A model generated the notes under the pieces. It was given only the letters and a program-made list of their open reading frames with translations. It did not search any database and was not told the DNA's origin. From Halorientalis litorea (lineage in GTDB: Archaea > Halobacteriota > Halobacteria > Halobacteriales > Haloarculaceae), in the NCBI RefSeq assembly GCF_023028225.1, contig NZ_CP095482.1, positions 1,488,001 to 1,552,000 of the forward strand: a stretch of 64,000 nt of DNA, in the 5' to 3' direction. The position numbers and the translations under genes were made by a program. Every line of letters starts with the position of its first letter. Within the stretch, counting starts at the first letter, position 1. This document shows positions 34,278 to 43,162 of the stretch, one piece after another.

Positions 34278-34658
34278 ATGACGAAGTTCCTCCTCGCCAC
34301 CGCATCGGTCCACACGACGGCGGCCGCCTGTGACTACCTCGGTGACCGCGTCACGCCCGAGGACACCGTCCTCGTCGTCAGCATCACCGAATCCGGGATG
34401 GACCCGCGGGACGCCGGGGACGCGACGAACGTCGCCCGGACGCGCCTCGTCGCACCGACCGTCGAGACCATCACCCGCGAGGGGTCGGCAAGCGAGGAGA
34501 TACAGGCACTCGTGGCCGACCACGACGTGGACGAAGTCGTCGCCGGGCCGCGGCGCGGCGACCCCGACGCACCGCCGGGACTGGGCGGCACCGTCGCGGA
34601 CCTGCTCGTGAGTCTCGACGTGCCGGTGGTCGTCGTACCCCTGCCGCCCCTCGATTGA
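34278..34658 (+). CDS. Universal stress protein-like protein
   Basis: 126 residues, short relative of UspA-type proteins. Begins MTKFLLATASVHTTAAACDY, with the strand/helix order ending ADLLVSLDVPVVVVPLPPLD. The usual ATP-binding GxxGxxxxxxxxGS is reduced to a loop GPRRGDPDAPPGLGG, so nucleotide binding is doubtful. Possible stress-related role; low certainty. Divergent from the exonuclease gene. Confidence 0.7.
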   Translation: MTKFLLATASVHTTAAACDYLGDRVTPEDTVLVVSITESGMDPRDAGDATNVARTRLVAPTVETITREGSASEEIQALVADHDVDEVVAGPRRGDPDAPPGLGGTVADLLVSLDVPVVVVPLPPLD

Positions 34659-34709
34659 CCGCGACCGGGAGGCCGCACGCTTAACACGGTGGCAGGCACA
34701 GGGTGGGGT

Positions 34710-36275
34710 ATGTCCGGCTCCGAACTCGCCGCCAAGGTGGCCGACACGCTGACTGTGGACGCAGAAGCGTTTCGAGCGCGCGCGGAGGCAGAGGCCGAGG
34801 ACCTCGTCGAGGAGGTTCACGCGGGCACCTTCGACAACTCACAGGCCATCGTCGGACTGGAGCAGGAACTGTACGCCGTCGACGACCGGACCGACGCACT
34901 GCGGCGCGTTCCCCGGGGCCTGCTGGACCGCATCGGGTTCGAGAAGGAACTCGGCCTCCACAACGCCGAGTTACAGACCACGCCAGCACCCCTCTCGGAG
35001 TACGGCCTCGACCAGCAGGTGACCGAGTTACAGGCCCACATCGCGGCCGCCCAGGACGCCTTGGGCCGGGAGAACATCCGTCTCGTCTCGGACGGGATGT
35101 GGACCGTCCCCCCGAACGGTGAGACGGCACGCGAGTACCTCTGTGACAGCATCGAGGCAGAGGGAGTCAGGAGCGAGAGCGGTGGGGGTCCGGGAGCCGA
35201 CGCGCCCGGTATCCGCATCGGGACGAACATGAGCGACTCCGTGCGCTACCACGCGATGGCGAACACGGACTACCCCTCGGGGCTGGAAATCGACGCGCCA
35301 CACGTCCACCTCGACGGCGACACGGTGATGCTCGAGAGTCTCATCACCTCCATCCAGCCACACTATCAGGTCGCCCACGCGCCGGACCTCCCCGAGTACT
35401 TCACCTACGCGCTCCGGGTCGCCGGCCCGCTCGTGGCACTCGGTGCGAACTCGCCGTTCTTCCCGCCGGACCTCTACGACGACGCCCCCGCCGAGCGGAT
35501 ACTGACCGACGCGTGGATGGAGAACCGCATCACCGTCTTCGAGGACGTGTTGAACCCGCCGACGGGTGCGGGCGACCCGAAGGTCTGTTTCCCGCCGGAC
35601 TTCGACACCGTCGAGGACGCCATCCGCGACATCGCCACCGACCGCACCATCGTCCCGATGGACGTGCCCGACGGCCAGCGGTTCGACGACCGGTTTCGAC
35701 ACTTCCGGCACAAACACGGCTCCTACTGGCGGTGGGTCCGCCCGGTGTTCGACGGGGCGACTCGGTCGGACGCCAACGCCCGCATCGAGTTTCGCCCGCT
35801 GTCGGCCCAGCCGACCATCCGGGACGCCGTCGCGTTCGAGGCCGTCTTCGCCGGCCTCATGGAGAGTCTGCCCCGCCGGGAACATCCCGTGCAGAACCTC
35901 GACTGGCAGACCGCCCGGGCGAACTTCTACGCCGCCGCCTGCGACGGCCTCGACGCCGAGTTCACGTGGCTCACCGCCGACGCCGCCGAGACCGGCGCGA
36001 TAGACGAGATATACGGCGAACTGTTCGAGTACGCCCGCGACGGCCTCGAACTCCGGGGCCTCTCCTCGGAGGCCGCACACCGGTACATTCGCCCGCTCCG
36101 CGAGCGCGTGGACCGCCGGCTGACGCCCGCCCGCTGGAAACACGACCACGTCGCCCGCGCCGTCGACCGGGGCGTCCCCTTCACCGAAGCCGTCTGGGGG
36201 ATGCAGGCCGAGTACATCGACCGACAGGCCGAGACGCTGATAGAGGAGACGTTCGTCGACTGGCTCGCCGACTAA
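34710..36275 (+). CDS. GCS2-type glutamate-cysteine ligase-like carboxylate-amine ligase, 521 aa
   Basis: Long member of the GCS2 superfamily. The N-terminal substrate/metal region reads AIVGLEQELYAVDDRTDALR (compare the GVEEELFLVD type) and is followed by LGLHNAELQTTPAPLSEYGL, the expected Glu-rich segment. Later DPKVCFPPDFDTVEDAIRDI and HGSYWRWVRPVFDGATRSD match the ligase core; conserved Arg/His near HFRHKHGSYWRWVRP are typical. About 521 residues, longer than the roughly 360-380 of standard bacterial YbdK or haloarchaeal gamma-glutamylcysteine enzymes; the extra length is in the C-terminus. Haloarchaea use gamma-glutamylcysteine as their main thiol; whether this makes it is unproven. Confidence 0.75.
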   Translation: MSGSELAAKVADTLTVDAEAFRARAEAEAEDLVEEVHAGTFDNSQAIVGLEQELYAVDDRTDALRRVPRGLLDRIGFEKELGLHNAELQTTPAPLSEYGLDQQVTELQAHIAAAQDALGRENIRLVSDGMWTVPPNGETAREYLCDSIEAEGVRSESGGGPGADAPGIRIGTNMSDSVRYHAMANTDYPSGLEIDAPHVHLDGDTVMLESLITSIQPHYQVAHAPDLPEYFTYALRVAGPLVALGANSPFFPPDLYDDAPAERILTDAWMENRITVFEDVLNPPTGAGDPKVCFPPDFDTVEDAIRDIATDRTIVPMDVPDGQRFDDRFRHFRHKHGSYWRWVRPVFDGATRSDANARIEFRPLSAQPTIRDAVAFEAVFAGLMESLPRREHPVQNLDWQTARANFYAAACDGLDAEFTWLTADAAETGAIDEIYGELFEYARDGLELRGLSSEAAHRYIRPLRERVDRRLTPARWKHDHVARAVDRGVPFTEAVWGMQAEYIDRQAETLIEETFVDWLAD

Positions 36276-36319
36276 CCGTTCCGCCGTCGGCCCACGCCCG
36301 AAGCGGCCATAGCTTGAAG

Positions 36320-36336
36320 AGATACCACGGTATTCT
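36320..36336 (+). promoter_or_regulatory. Near-palindrome before the APC permease
   Basis: ATACC-AC-GGTAT at the core, with AAGA/TCTT-type extensions on each side that pair if one base bulges. It lies about 10-20 bases before the ATG at 36345, in the position expected for an operator or start-site element. Confidence 0.3.
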
Positions 36337-36344
36337 TGCACACG

Positions 36345-37796
36345 ATGGCGGCCGAGCACAAACTCATCACCGAGCAAATCGGACTGTGGGGGGCGGTGGC
36401 GTTGCTGGTGGGAACGGCTATCGGCATGAGTATCTTCGTCGTGCCGACACAGATGAGTGCCGCGGCGGGCCCGAGCATCACGCTGGCGATTCTCGCGTCG
36501 GTCGTTCCGATGGTGCTGGGCGTCCTGCTTCTGTTGCAGTTGGGCGGTGCGATTCCGGTCGCCGGCGGCGTTTACGTGTACGGCTCCCGGCTCGTCGGGC
36601 CGTACTGGGGGATGGTCGGGGTGGCGATACCGGTCCTCGGCGTCTGGTCGTACCTGCTGTTCGCCGCGCTCGGGTTCGCGGACTACCTCAACGGCCTGCT
36701 GGCGACGCTCGTGGGGACGACCGTGCCCACAGTGGTCGCCGTCTGGGGCTTGCTCGGTCTGTTTCTGGCCCTCAACTACGTCGGCATCCGAATCGTCACG
36801 ACGGTCCAAATCGGACTGGTGGTGCTGTTCCTCGCCTCGCTGGTGACGTTCATTCTCGGTGCCGCGCCCGCGGTCGAACTGTCGAACTACCGGCCGCTGT
36901 TCCCGCCCGAACTGTACGGCGGCGGCCTCAGCCCCTTCCTGCTCGCTGTCGTCTTGCTGTACATCCCATTCCAGGGGTTCGGCATGATAATCGAAATCGG
37001 CGAGGAGGTCGAAAACCCCGTCAGGAACATCCCGCGCGTCCTCGCCATCGGCATGGGCATCGTGACGCTCGTCACCGTCGGCCTCGTGTTCGTCCTCGCC
37101 GGGGCAGTCCCGTGGCAGGCGACCATCAATCCCGACACGGGGGAGGCATACGCGGCGGGCTTGACCGCTGTGAGCGAGGGATTGTTGCCCGGCCCGGCCG
37201 TCCTCCTCGTCGGCCTCGGCGCGCTCGTCGCGGCGGCGACGACGGTGAACACGCTCTACACGTCCTACTCGCGGACCGTCATGCGCGCCGCCCGTGACGA
37301 GGTCATCCCCGAGGCGTTCGCGGCCGTCCACGACCGCCACGGGACGCCACACCGCGCGCTCTTGCTCCTCGGCGTCGCTCCGATGGTCGCGGCTCCGGTC
37401 GCACCAGTCGTCGACGAGACGCTGTTGGGCCACATCGACATCCTCGACTGGCTCGTGGTGGTCGTGGTGACTGGCATCTTCGTGGCCTTCCTCATCGGTG
37501 GCGTCGCGCTGTGGAACCTCCCGAAGGTCTTCCCCCAGCGGTACGAACACTCGATATACAAGCTCCCGATGCCGGTCCTCAAGGCCGTCGCCGTCGGGAA
37601 CGTCGTCGTCTCGGTGCTGTTCACGGTGCTCGTCGCCGCTTCCGCCCCCTCGGCACTCCTGTTCGTCGCCCTCGCGTTCGCGTTCGTCACCGTGCTGTAC
37701 GTCTACCGCGTCCGGACCTACGAGAAGGCGGGCGTCGACCTGAAGGCCCGGATGGCGTTGCTGCACAAACACGAACGACTCGGCGGTGACGAGTGA
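36345..37796 (+). CDS. APC-family amino acid/polyamine permease
   Basis: 483 residues, about twelve membrane helices. Family signature in helix 1: WGAVALLVGTAIGMSIFVVP; later QGFGMIIEIGEEVENPVRNI is the conserved amphipathic region of APC proteins. The frame could start at an upstream TTG (36336) but the ATG at 36345 is better. Substrate not deducible; likely an amino acid or a related amine. The next gene on the minus strand begins a separate unit. Confidence 0.9.
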   Translation: MAAEHKLITEQIGLWGAVALLVGTAIGMSIFVVPTQMSAAAGPSITLAILASVVPMVLGVLLLLQLGGAIPVAGGVYVYGSRLVGPYWGMVGVAIPVLGVWSYLLFAALGFADYLNGLLATLVGTTVPTVVAVWGLLGLFLALNYVGIRIVTTVQIGLVVLFLASLVTFILGAAPAVELSNYRPLFPPELYGGGLSPFLLAVVLLYIPFQGFGMIIEIGEEVENPVRNIPRVLAIGMGIVTLVTVGLVFVLAGAVPWQATINPDTGEAYAAGLTAVSEGLLPGPAVLLVGLGALVAAATTVNTLYTSYSRTVMRAARDEVIPEAFAAVHDRHGTPHRALLLLGVAPMVAAPVAPVVDETLLGHIDILDWLVVVVVTGIFVAFLIGGVALWNLPKVFPQRYEHSIYKLPMPVLKAVAVGNVVVSVLFTVLVAASAPSALLFVALAFAFVTVLYVYRVRTYEKAGVDLKARMALLHKHERLGGDE

Positions 37797-37819
37797 ACCG
37801 CGGCGCGCCGCAGATCTCC

Positions 37820-38269
37820 CTACTGCCCCGCGACCGCAGACTCCACGTACGCGACGGCCTCCTCGGGCGTCGCCACCGCTTCGACGCCTGGCACGTCGTG
37901 GGTGTCCAACCCGGCGACGGGGCGGCCGAAGTCCAGCGCGTGCCCCACCTCCGAGAGGGTACCCGTCGCCCCGTCGATTGCGATGGTCGCCCGCCCGTTC
38001 AACACGACGAGGACGTTCCGAGCGTTGCCCATCCCCGTGGCGATGGGTGTGTCGACGTACTCGTTGGCCGCGGCCGGGTCGTCGCCGGGGAGGATGCCGA
38101 TGGCGTGGCCGTCTGCGTCCTGCACGCCGCGACAGACGTTCGCCATTACACCGCCGAGGCCGCCACAGACGACGTCGTGTCCGCGCTCACCGAGTTCCCG
38201 CCCGACCGCACGTGCGGTGGCCGTGGTCGCCGCGTCGACTGCACTACCCCCGATTACGCTCACACGCAT
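37820..38269 (-). CDS. LOG-related (TIGR00725-type) nucleotide-fold protein
   Basis: 149 residues. MRVSVIGGSAVDAATTATAR opens a Rossmann-like fold; GGLGGVMANVCRGVQDADGH and IDGATGTLSEVGHALDFGRP match the TIGR00725/lysine decarboxylase-like family related to LOG nucleoside 5'-monophosphate phosphoribohydrolases. The PGGxGTxxE consensus is replaced by IDGATGTLSE, so catalytic activity is uncertain. The start at 38269 matches the fold boundary. Confidence 0.83.
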   Translation of the reverse strand: MRVSVIGGSAVDAATTATARAVGRELGERGHDVVCGGLGGVMANVCRGVQDADGHAIGILPGDDPAAANEYVDTPIATGMGNARNVLVVLNGRATIAIDGATGTLSEVGHALDFGRPVAGLDTHDVPGVEAVATPEEAVAYVESAVAGQ

Positions 38270-38351
38270 GCGTTGGGACGGGTCCCGTGACGACAAAACC
38301 GTCCCGGTCACCGGCCGGTTTTTGTTCGGCCCCGGTCTACCGGTCGATACT

Positions 38352-38552
38352 GTGAAACCCCATCGGGTTGCCGCACTCGTCGCGCTGGTCGGTGCCTGTC
38401 TGGCCCTCGTGGCCGACCCGGGACTCGCGGTGGCCGGGTATCACGACACCGCCCTGTCGCCCGTGCTGTCCATCGTCGGCGGGCTCTTGCTCCTCGCTGC
38501 CGCGGGGATGCTCGCGTATCGTGCGGCCCGACGCCGGGCCGGGCGGCAGTGA
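38352..38552 (+). CDS. Small two-helix membrane protein, 66 aa
   Basis: GTG start, VKPHRVAALVALVGACLALV, then a short loop and VLSIVGGLLLLAAAGMLAYR, ending with a basic tail RRRAGRQ. Two membrane segments predicted. No family recognised. Tail-to-tail with the phaB gene, 14 bases apart. Confidence 0.6.
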   Translation: MKPHRVAALVALVGACLALVADPGLAVAGYHDTALSPVLSIVGGLLLLAAAGMLAYRAARRRAGRQ

Positions 38553-38566
38553 GGATGTTGGCCGTC

Positions 38567-39307
38567 TCACCACTCCATGCCGCCGTTGACGGCGAGAATC
38601 TGGCCGGTCATGTAACTGGAGTCGGGGCCGGCGAGGAAGCGGACGATGCCGGCGACGTCGTCGACGGTGGCGAAGCGGTTGAGGGGGATGCGGTCGAGTA
38701 TCTTCTGCTGGACGCGTTCGGGCACTTCCTCGAGCATGTCCGTCTCGACGAACCCCGGCGCGACGCAGTTGGCTGTCGACCCCGTGCTGGCCAGTTCCAG
38801 CGCGAGCGTCCGAGTGAATCCGAACAGCCCCGACTTCGTCGTCGCGTAGTTGGCCTGCCCGTAGTTCCCCTGCTGGCCCACTACCGAGGAGATGTTGATG
38901 AGCCGGCCGTCGCTCGATTTCTTGATGTCGTCGAACAGGCAGTGGGTGCAGTTGAAGACGCCGCCGAGGTTCACCTCGACGACTGTCTGCCAGTCGTCTC
39001 TGGTCATGTTCTCGAACTTCTTGTCGATGGTGATGCCGGCGTTGTTCACCAACACGTCCACCCGACCGAAGGTGTCGTGTACCTGGTCACACATCGCCTC
39101 GACTTCCTCGTACTCGGCGACGTCCCCTTGGATGGCAATCGCGTTCCCGCCGCCGTCCTCGATCGCCTCGACTGTCTCGTGTGCCGCGGCCTCCGAGGAC
39201 CGGTAGTTGACGACCACGTCGGCCCCGTAACTCCCGAGTTCCTCCGCGATACCCCGTCCGATACCGCGTGAACTCCCGGTGACGACGCAGGTCTGGTCTT
39301 CCAGCAT
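38567..39307 (-). CDS. phaB: Acetoacetyl-CoA reductase-like SDR (PhaB)
   Basis: 246-residue classical short-chain dehydrogenase. Cofactor loop TGSSRGIGRGIAEELG, NNAG motif VNNAGITIDKKFENM, catalytic Ser in INISSVVGQQ and Tyr-x3-Lys in ANYATTKSGLFGFT. Reduces acetoacetyl-CoA or other 3-ketoacyl-CoA to the (R)-3-hydroxyacyl-CoA used by PHA synthase; a FabG-type role cannot be excluded. Next to the PHA synthase genes on the same strand, supporting PhaB. A TTTTTGTG element near 39331-39338 could be its own promoter. Confidence 0.88.
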   Translation of the reverse strand: MLEDQTCVVTGSSRGIGRGIAEELGSYGADVVVNYRSSEAAAHETVEAIEDGGGNAIAIQGDVAEYEEVEAMCDQVHDTFGRVDVLVNNAGITIDKKFENMTRDDWQTVVEVNLGGVFNCTHCLFDDIKKSSDGRLINISSVVGQQGNYGQANYATTKSGLFGFTRTLALELASTGSTANCVAPGFVETDMLEEVPERVQQKILDRIPLNRFATVDDVAGIVRFLAGPDSSYMTGQILAVNGGMEW

Positions 39308-39370
39308 ACCCTTCCTTTCGCTCCCCGGCACAAAAAGCATGGCCGCACCGACCGGCGTGTGTCTATCTGT

Positions 39371-39396
39371 AAAATACCCTCGTCGGAAAAATACCG
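39371..39396 (-). terminator. T-rich tracts downstream of phaC
   Basis: On the minus strand the phaC stop is followed within about 35 bases by two T-rich tracts (ATTTTT at 39387-39392, ATTTTA near 39370-39375), separated by a G+C-rich stretch. Such oligo-T runs are typical archaeal termination signals and would separate phaC from phaB, consistent with phaB having its own promoter. Confidence 0.45.
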
Positions 39397-39404
39397 TTCG
39401 CGCG

Positions 39405-40781
39405 TCAGGCGACTTGGTCGAGCCAGTCCTGTGCTCGTGATTCCGACACCTCGGCGGCGTCGGCGACGGTTGCGGCGTCCGCGGCGGCGAGGTCGGCCGT
39501 CGTCTCGATGCCGGCCGCGTGCAACCGCTCGGCGTAGGTCGGGCCGATGCCGGTGACCGTCTCGACGTCCGGTCCGGCCTGTTCGTCGGTCGCGTCCGCG
39601 GCGTCGTCCGTCGTCTCGGTTTCGTCGCTCTCGTCCTCGATTTCGATTTCGGTGGCGTCGTCTTCGGACTCGTCGTCGGCACCCTGTTCGTGGAACCACT
39701 CCGCGACGCGGGGCCACACGTCGGCGTGGGAACTGCCCGAGACGGAGAGGCCGATGTGGCCGGTCGGGTACTCGATAGTCTCGATGTCGTCGGTCCCCAC
39801 CACGTCGTTGAACGGGATGGAGGCGGCGGAGGGGATGAGGTGGTCGTACTCGCCGGTTATCTGGAGCAGCGGCATGTCGATGTTCGTCACGTCGACGTGC
39901 TGGCCGTCGAGTTCGAGTTCGTTCTCGTAGAGTTTGTTGTCCTGATACACGTCGGTCAGGAACTGCTCGTAGGTCTCTCCGGCGAGGTCGATGCCCTCAC
40001 CCAGCCACCGCTCCATCCGGGCGAAGTTCTCGACGAAATCCTCGTCTTCGAGGTTGTCGTAGAGGCGGACGTACTTCGAGACGTAGTTGTCGACGGGGTC
40101 CATCAGGGCAAAGCCCACGTCGAGCATCGTCGAGGGGACGTTCCCGAACGCTTCGGTCACGTCCTCGGGGTCGTAGTACTCGTCGCTTCCCCATTCTTCG
40201 AGGACGCCGCCGGTGTCCTCGAAGTAGAGGCCTGCGGCCATCAGTGCCAAGGCGTTGATTTTCTCGGGGTGGAGCGCGGCGTACATCGCGGACTTCGTGC
40301 CGCCCATGCAGTAGCCGAGGACGTTGATTTCGTCCGTCCCCGACCGCTCGCGCACCTCGTCGACGCAGTTGTCCATGTACCGGTTGACGTAGTCGTCGAG
40401 GGTGAGGAACTGGTCAAGCTGGGACGGCTCGTTCCAGTCGATGAGGTACACGTCGTGGCCCGCTTCGAGCAGACGCCGGACGACGGACCGCTCGGGCTGT
40501 AAGTCGAGGATGTACGGCTTGTTGATGAGCGCGTACACCACGAGGATGGGCACGTCGCTCTGCTCTTCTTCGGGGACCTCGATGCCCGCCTCCTCGGGTT
40601 TGTAGTGGAGTAGCTCCAGTTTGTTCTCGGTGTAGACGACTTCGCTTGGGGTCTGGCCCACGTCGATTTTGGCGAGCGGCCCCGCTCGCTCGGGCGCGAC
40701 TTCGGCCTTTTCGACACTCTCGGTCATCGCCTCGATGCTCTTGCGCTGGACATCGAGGGCCGCTTTCAGGGGGTTCATCAT
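39405..40781 (-). CDS. phaC: Class III PHA synthase catalytic subunit PhaC with helix-hairpin-helix tail
   Basis: 458 residues. Polymerises (R)-3-hydroxyacyl-CoA into PHA with PhaE. Catalytic triad: Cys158 in [11 protein letters not shown], Asp313 in ITGEYDHL and His342 in PTGHIGLS. Residues about 365-403 are an extremely acidic linker. Residues 404-458 read [20 protein letters not shown] with a second helical half ([14 protein letters not shown]), a pseudo-HhH2 unit like those of RadA and Hel308. The ATG at 40781 overlaps the phaE stop by four bases, so PhaE and PhaC are co-translated, as expected for a heteromeric enzyme. Confidence 0.95.
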   Translation of the reverse strand: MMNPLKAALDVQRKSIEAMTESVEKAEVAPERAGPLAKIDVGQTPSEVVYTENKLELLHYKPEEAGIEVPEEEQSDVPILVVYALINKPYILDLQPERSVVRRLLEAGHDVYLIDWNEPSQLDQFLTLDDYVNRYMDNCVDEVRERSGTDEINVLGYCMGGTKSAMYAALHPEKINALALMAAGLYFEDTGGVLEEWGSDEYYDPEDVTEAFGNVPSTMLDVGFALMDPVDNYVSKYVRLYDNLEDEDFVENFARMERWLGEGIDLAGETYEQFLTDVYQDNKLYENELELDGQHVDVTNIDMPLLQITGEYDHLIPSAASIPFNDVVGTDDIETIEYPTGHIGLSVSGSSHADVWPRVAEWFHEQGADDESEDDATEIEIEDESDETETTDDAADATDEQAGPDVETVTGIGPTYAERLHAAGIETTADLAAADAATVADAAEVSESRAQDWLDQVA

Positions 40782-41320
40782 AGTTGCTCGAGTATCCGGT
40801 CGAGTTTCTGCTCGACGTCGTGTTGTCGCCGCTCGAGTTCGAGCAGTCGCTCGCCGACCTCCATCACGTCGTCGCGTGTGGGCATGCCCATCTGTTGGAT
40901 GGTGTCCTGTGTCACCTCGTCGGCCTCGCTCTGCATGTCCATCATGGCCTCGACCAACTGCCCGTTGGCCGCCGCGAACGCCGAAGTCCCCATCACTTCC
41001 TTGAACGCCTCGTTGGCCGACTGGAGCCAGATGTCCCGGATTTCGGCCGGCTCGACGTCCTCACCCTGTGCGGCGTCGGTCGAGCGCTCGAACATCTTGT
41101 CCGCCGCGTCCATCCACACTTCGTAGGCGCGGTTGTATCCCTCGAACCCCTCGGCGAGTTCGTTCTGTTCGGGGACCGATTCCTCGACGGCGTCGGCCCA
41201 CGATTCCATGAACGCCGCCTGTGCCTTCATGTTCTGCTCGACGGAGTCGGCCACCGCGTCGTTCATGTCCTGTAGCATCTCGTTCCAGTCGTCCATCGGG
41301 TTGTTGGATGTATCGCTCAT
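40778..41320 (-). CDS. phaE: PHA synthase subunit PhaE
   Basis: 180-residue, largely helical partner of PhaC. Begins [20 protein letters not shown]. Typical content: [40 protein letters not shown] and a C-terminal coiled coil [19 protein letters not shown]. It has no catalytic residues, as expected, and is shorter than bacterial class III PhaE. Start at 41320; the upstream extension of the frame is not used. The 4-base overlap with phaC indicates stoichiometric expression. Confidence 0.92.
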   Translation of the reverse strand: MSDTSNNPMDDWNEMLQDMNDAVADSVEQNMKAQAAFMESWADAVEESVPEQNELAEGFEGYNRAYEVWMDAADKMFERSTDAAQGEDVEPAEIRDIWLQSANEAFKEVMGTSAFAAANGQLVEAMMDMQSEADEVTQDTIQQMGMPTRDDVMEVGERLLELERRQHDVEQKLDRILEQL

Positions 41321-41367
41321 GGGTGTGTGTTGTGCGTACGGAAACAAAAGTGGGGGTCCCTAGAAAC

Positions 41368-41931
41368 TCAGCCTTCGATCTGCTCGCGGGCCTGCTCCTG
41401 AACGTCTTCGACCTGCTCTTGGACCTGGTCCTGCACTTCTTCGATCTGGTCCTGCACCTGCTCTAGCTGTCCCTCGGCCTCTTCGACGGCCTCGACCGAT
41501 TGTTCTTCGATGTCCTCGTGGGCGTCGAGTGCCATCTCGACCTGCTCGTCGAGGGCGTCGAGGAAGTCGGTCACGAACTCGTCGTAGGTCTCGATGCCGT
41601 CGGCGTACTGCTCGTCGAGGGTCTCGAAGGCCTCGGCGTGGTTCTCGAGCAGCACGTCGTACTGCTCGTCGATGGTCTCACGCAGTTCGTCGAGCGCGCT
41701 GTCCACACCGGGAACCATTCCCTCGACGGCATCGAAGTAGCCGTGGAGGACGGACTGCGTCAGTTCGACGGTCCGACGCTGGGCCGACTCCTGGCTCTCG
41801 AAGCTGTCGAGGAACGCCTCGTTCATGTTCTGCTGGAACTCGATGCCCTGCTGTATGGCCTGTTGGCCCTGCTCGATTGCTTCACGCTGCATCTCGAAGG
41901 TCGTCGTTACGGGTGAGGTAAATTCTGGCAT
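41368..41931 (-). CDS. phaP: PHA granule-associated phasin-like protein PhaP
   Basis: 187-residue, very acidic, helical protein beginning MPEFTSPVTTTFEMQREAIE, rich in Gln/Glu heptad-like repeats that end in a long coiled coil (EEAEGQLEQVQDQIEEVQDQ and on). Consistent with the haloarchaeal phasin that coats PHA granules. Its ATG (41931) is two bases after the phaR stop, so phaR and phaP form one transcription unit. Confidence 0.88.
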   Translation of the reverse strand: MPEFTSPVTTTFEMQREAIEQGQQAIQQGIEFQQNMNEAFLDSFESQESAQRRTVELTQSVLHGYFDAVEGMVPGVDSALDELRETIDEQYDVLLENHAEAFETLDEQYADGIETYDEFVTDFLDALDEQVEMALDAHEDIEEQSVEAVEEAEGQLEQVQDQIEEVQDQVQEQVEDVQEQAREQIEG

Positions 41932-41933
41932 AG

Positions 41934-42245
41934 TTACTCCTGTGTTCTGTCGCGCTTGACCGGGATGACGACGGTTTGGACGATGTCTCCCTCCTCGATG
42001 TCGAGAGCTTCCCGTTCGGCGTCGGGAATGCTGACCCGACCCCCGCTCTGGACGCGAGTCTTGAACGTTGCCATCTGGCTCATCGCGCCGAGCTGTGGCA
42101 CGCCGACGCCGGAGGTACTCGCACCGAGCAGTTGTTGTATGAACTCCTGCTGTTGCTCCACCGCCTGCTCGCTGGCCTGCTGGAGACTCTTCATCATCGA
42201 AGGGGGCCACATCAAGCCGTCGGAACCGCCGTCGTTCTCGGTCAT
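41934..42245 (-). CDS. phaR: AbrB/SpoVT-type regulator PhaR
   Basis: 103 residues from the ATG at 42245 (MTENDGGSDGLMWPPSMMKS). The N-terminal half is helical with Gln-rich repeats (QQASEQAVEQQQEFIQQLLG). The C-terminal ~45 residues form an AbrB-like swapped-hairpin DNA-binding unit (FKTRVQSGGRVSIPDAEREA, DIEEGDIVQTVVIPVKRD). Matches haloarchaeal PhaR, which regulates phaRP and binds granules in Haloferax mediterranei (family knowledge). Earlier in-frame ATGs at 42278-42299 are less likely because the TATA box at 42276-42283 lies within them. Confidence 0.9.
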   Translation of the reverse strand: MTENDGGSDGLMWPPSMMKSLQQASEQAVEQQQEFIQQLLGASTSGVGVPQLGAMSQMATFKTRVQSGGRVSIPDAEREALDIEEGDIVQTVVIPVKRDRTQE

Positions 42246-42475
42246 CGCTTCACTACTCTCTACACCATCTGAGACCATAAAGATTGCCATCAAAACCATT
42301 GATTAACATCAGATGTAGCTGAATGGCATGAGACGGAGCGGAACCGACCGAAACACCGATTACGACGAGTGAGAAACGGCACGCTGTCGGTCGAGCGGGC
42401 GTAAAACGGCAGGAGAGCCGATTTGATGGCTGAACCACCACGCTTTAATATTGCCGTTACCAATAACTGGTGTCA
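42246..42475. promoter_or_regulatory. Divergent phaR/phaJ promoter region
   Basis: No gene. Minus-strand TATA TCTTTATG at 42276-42283 for phaR, leaving a leader of only several bases. Plus-strand TTTAATAT at 42444-42451 for the MaoC gene, about 27 bases before its ATG at 42476. The A+T-rich block 42284-42330 next to the phaR promoter is a candidate PhaR-binding area, but I see no perfect palindrome. Confidence 0.55.
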
Positions 42476-43102
42476 ATGAGTTCTCAGCCGAGCCGGAGCG
42501 CGCTGTTCGACACGTGGACGACGACGTCGTCACACGTGTTCAATAGCTTCCTCGAGGCTAACCGTGCGGCCTTCGCCGCGTTCGGCGTCGATGCCGACGC
42601 TGAAGCAGACGACGACGAGGCGACCCCGAGCCAACCGCCACGCGAGCGTATCGAGGCCGACGAGGACCTCACCGAGTGGACCGTCGAGATAAGCGAACAC
42701 GACCGAACGTCGCTGGGTGTCGGTGACCGCGTCGAGTTCACCAAGACCATCTCTAGCGACGACATCACGGCCTTCGCCGCGTCGAGCGGTGACACCAACC
42801 CGCTCCACCTCGACGACGAGTACGCCTCCGAGACGCGCTTCCGGGGGCGTATCGCCCACGGAACGCTCGTCAGCGGCCTCATCAGTGCGGCTCTGGCCCG
42901 GCTCCCGGGACTGGTCGTCTACCTCTCCCAAGACCTCGAATTTCACAATCCGGTTCGGCCGGGCGACCGAGTCACCGCCGACATCGAAATCGTCGAGGAC
43001 CTCGGGAACGACCAGTACCGGCTGTCGACCACCGTCTCCGTCGACGGCGAAACCGTCATCGACGGCGAGGCCGTCATCCTCATCGACGAACAGCCCGAAT
43101 AG
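42476..43102 (+). CDS. MaoC/PhaJ-type (R)-specific enoyl-CoA hydratase
   Basis: About 208 residues. The N-terminal ~65 residues are helical and acidic with no family match. The C-terminal ~135 residues form a hotdog MaoC domain with the hydratase motif AFAASSGDTNPLHLDDEYAS (catalytic Asp and His) followed by RFRGRIAHGTLVSGLISAAL. Converts enoyl-CoA from beta-oxidation to (R)-3-hydroxyacyl-CoA for PHA synthesis; placement divergent from phaR supports this. ATG at 42476; a GTG six bases upstream is an alternative. Confidence 0.88.
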   Translation: MSSQPSRSALFDTWTTTSSHVFNSFLEANRAAFAAFGVDADAEADDDEATPSQPPRERIEADEDLTEWTVEISEHDRTSLGVGDRVEFTKTISSDDITAFAASSGDTNPLHLDDEYASETRFRGRIAHGTLVSGLISAALARLPGLVVYLSQDLEFHNPVRPGDRVTADIEIVEDLGNDQYRLSTTVSVDGETVIDGEAVILIDEQPE

Positions 43103-43162
43103 TCGACCCCCTCCGCGCTCCGGCACCGCTCTTCTCTCGGCTCGGACTGACCGCGTCCGCTC

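Noticed and set aside
35028-37772. 914-codon open frame on the minus strand opposite the GCS2-type ligase and APC permease genes
   Set aside because: It lies antisense to two well-supported genes; long antisense frames are expected in G+C-rich DNA, and its His/Arg/Asp-rich translation matches no family.
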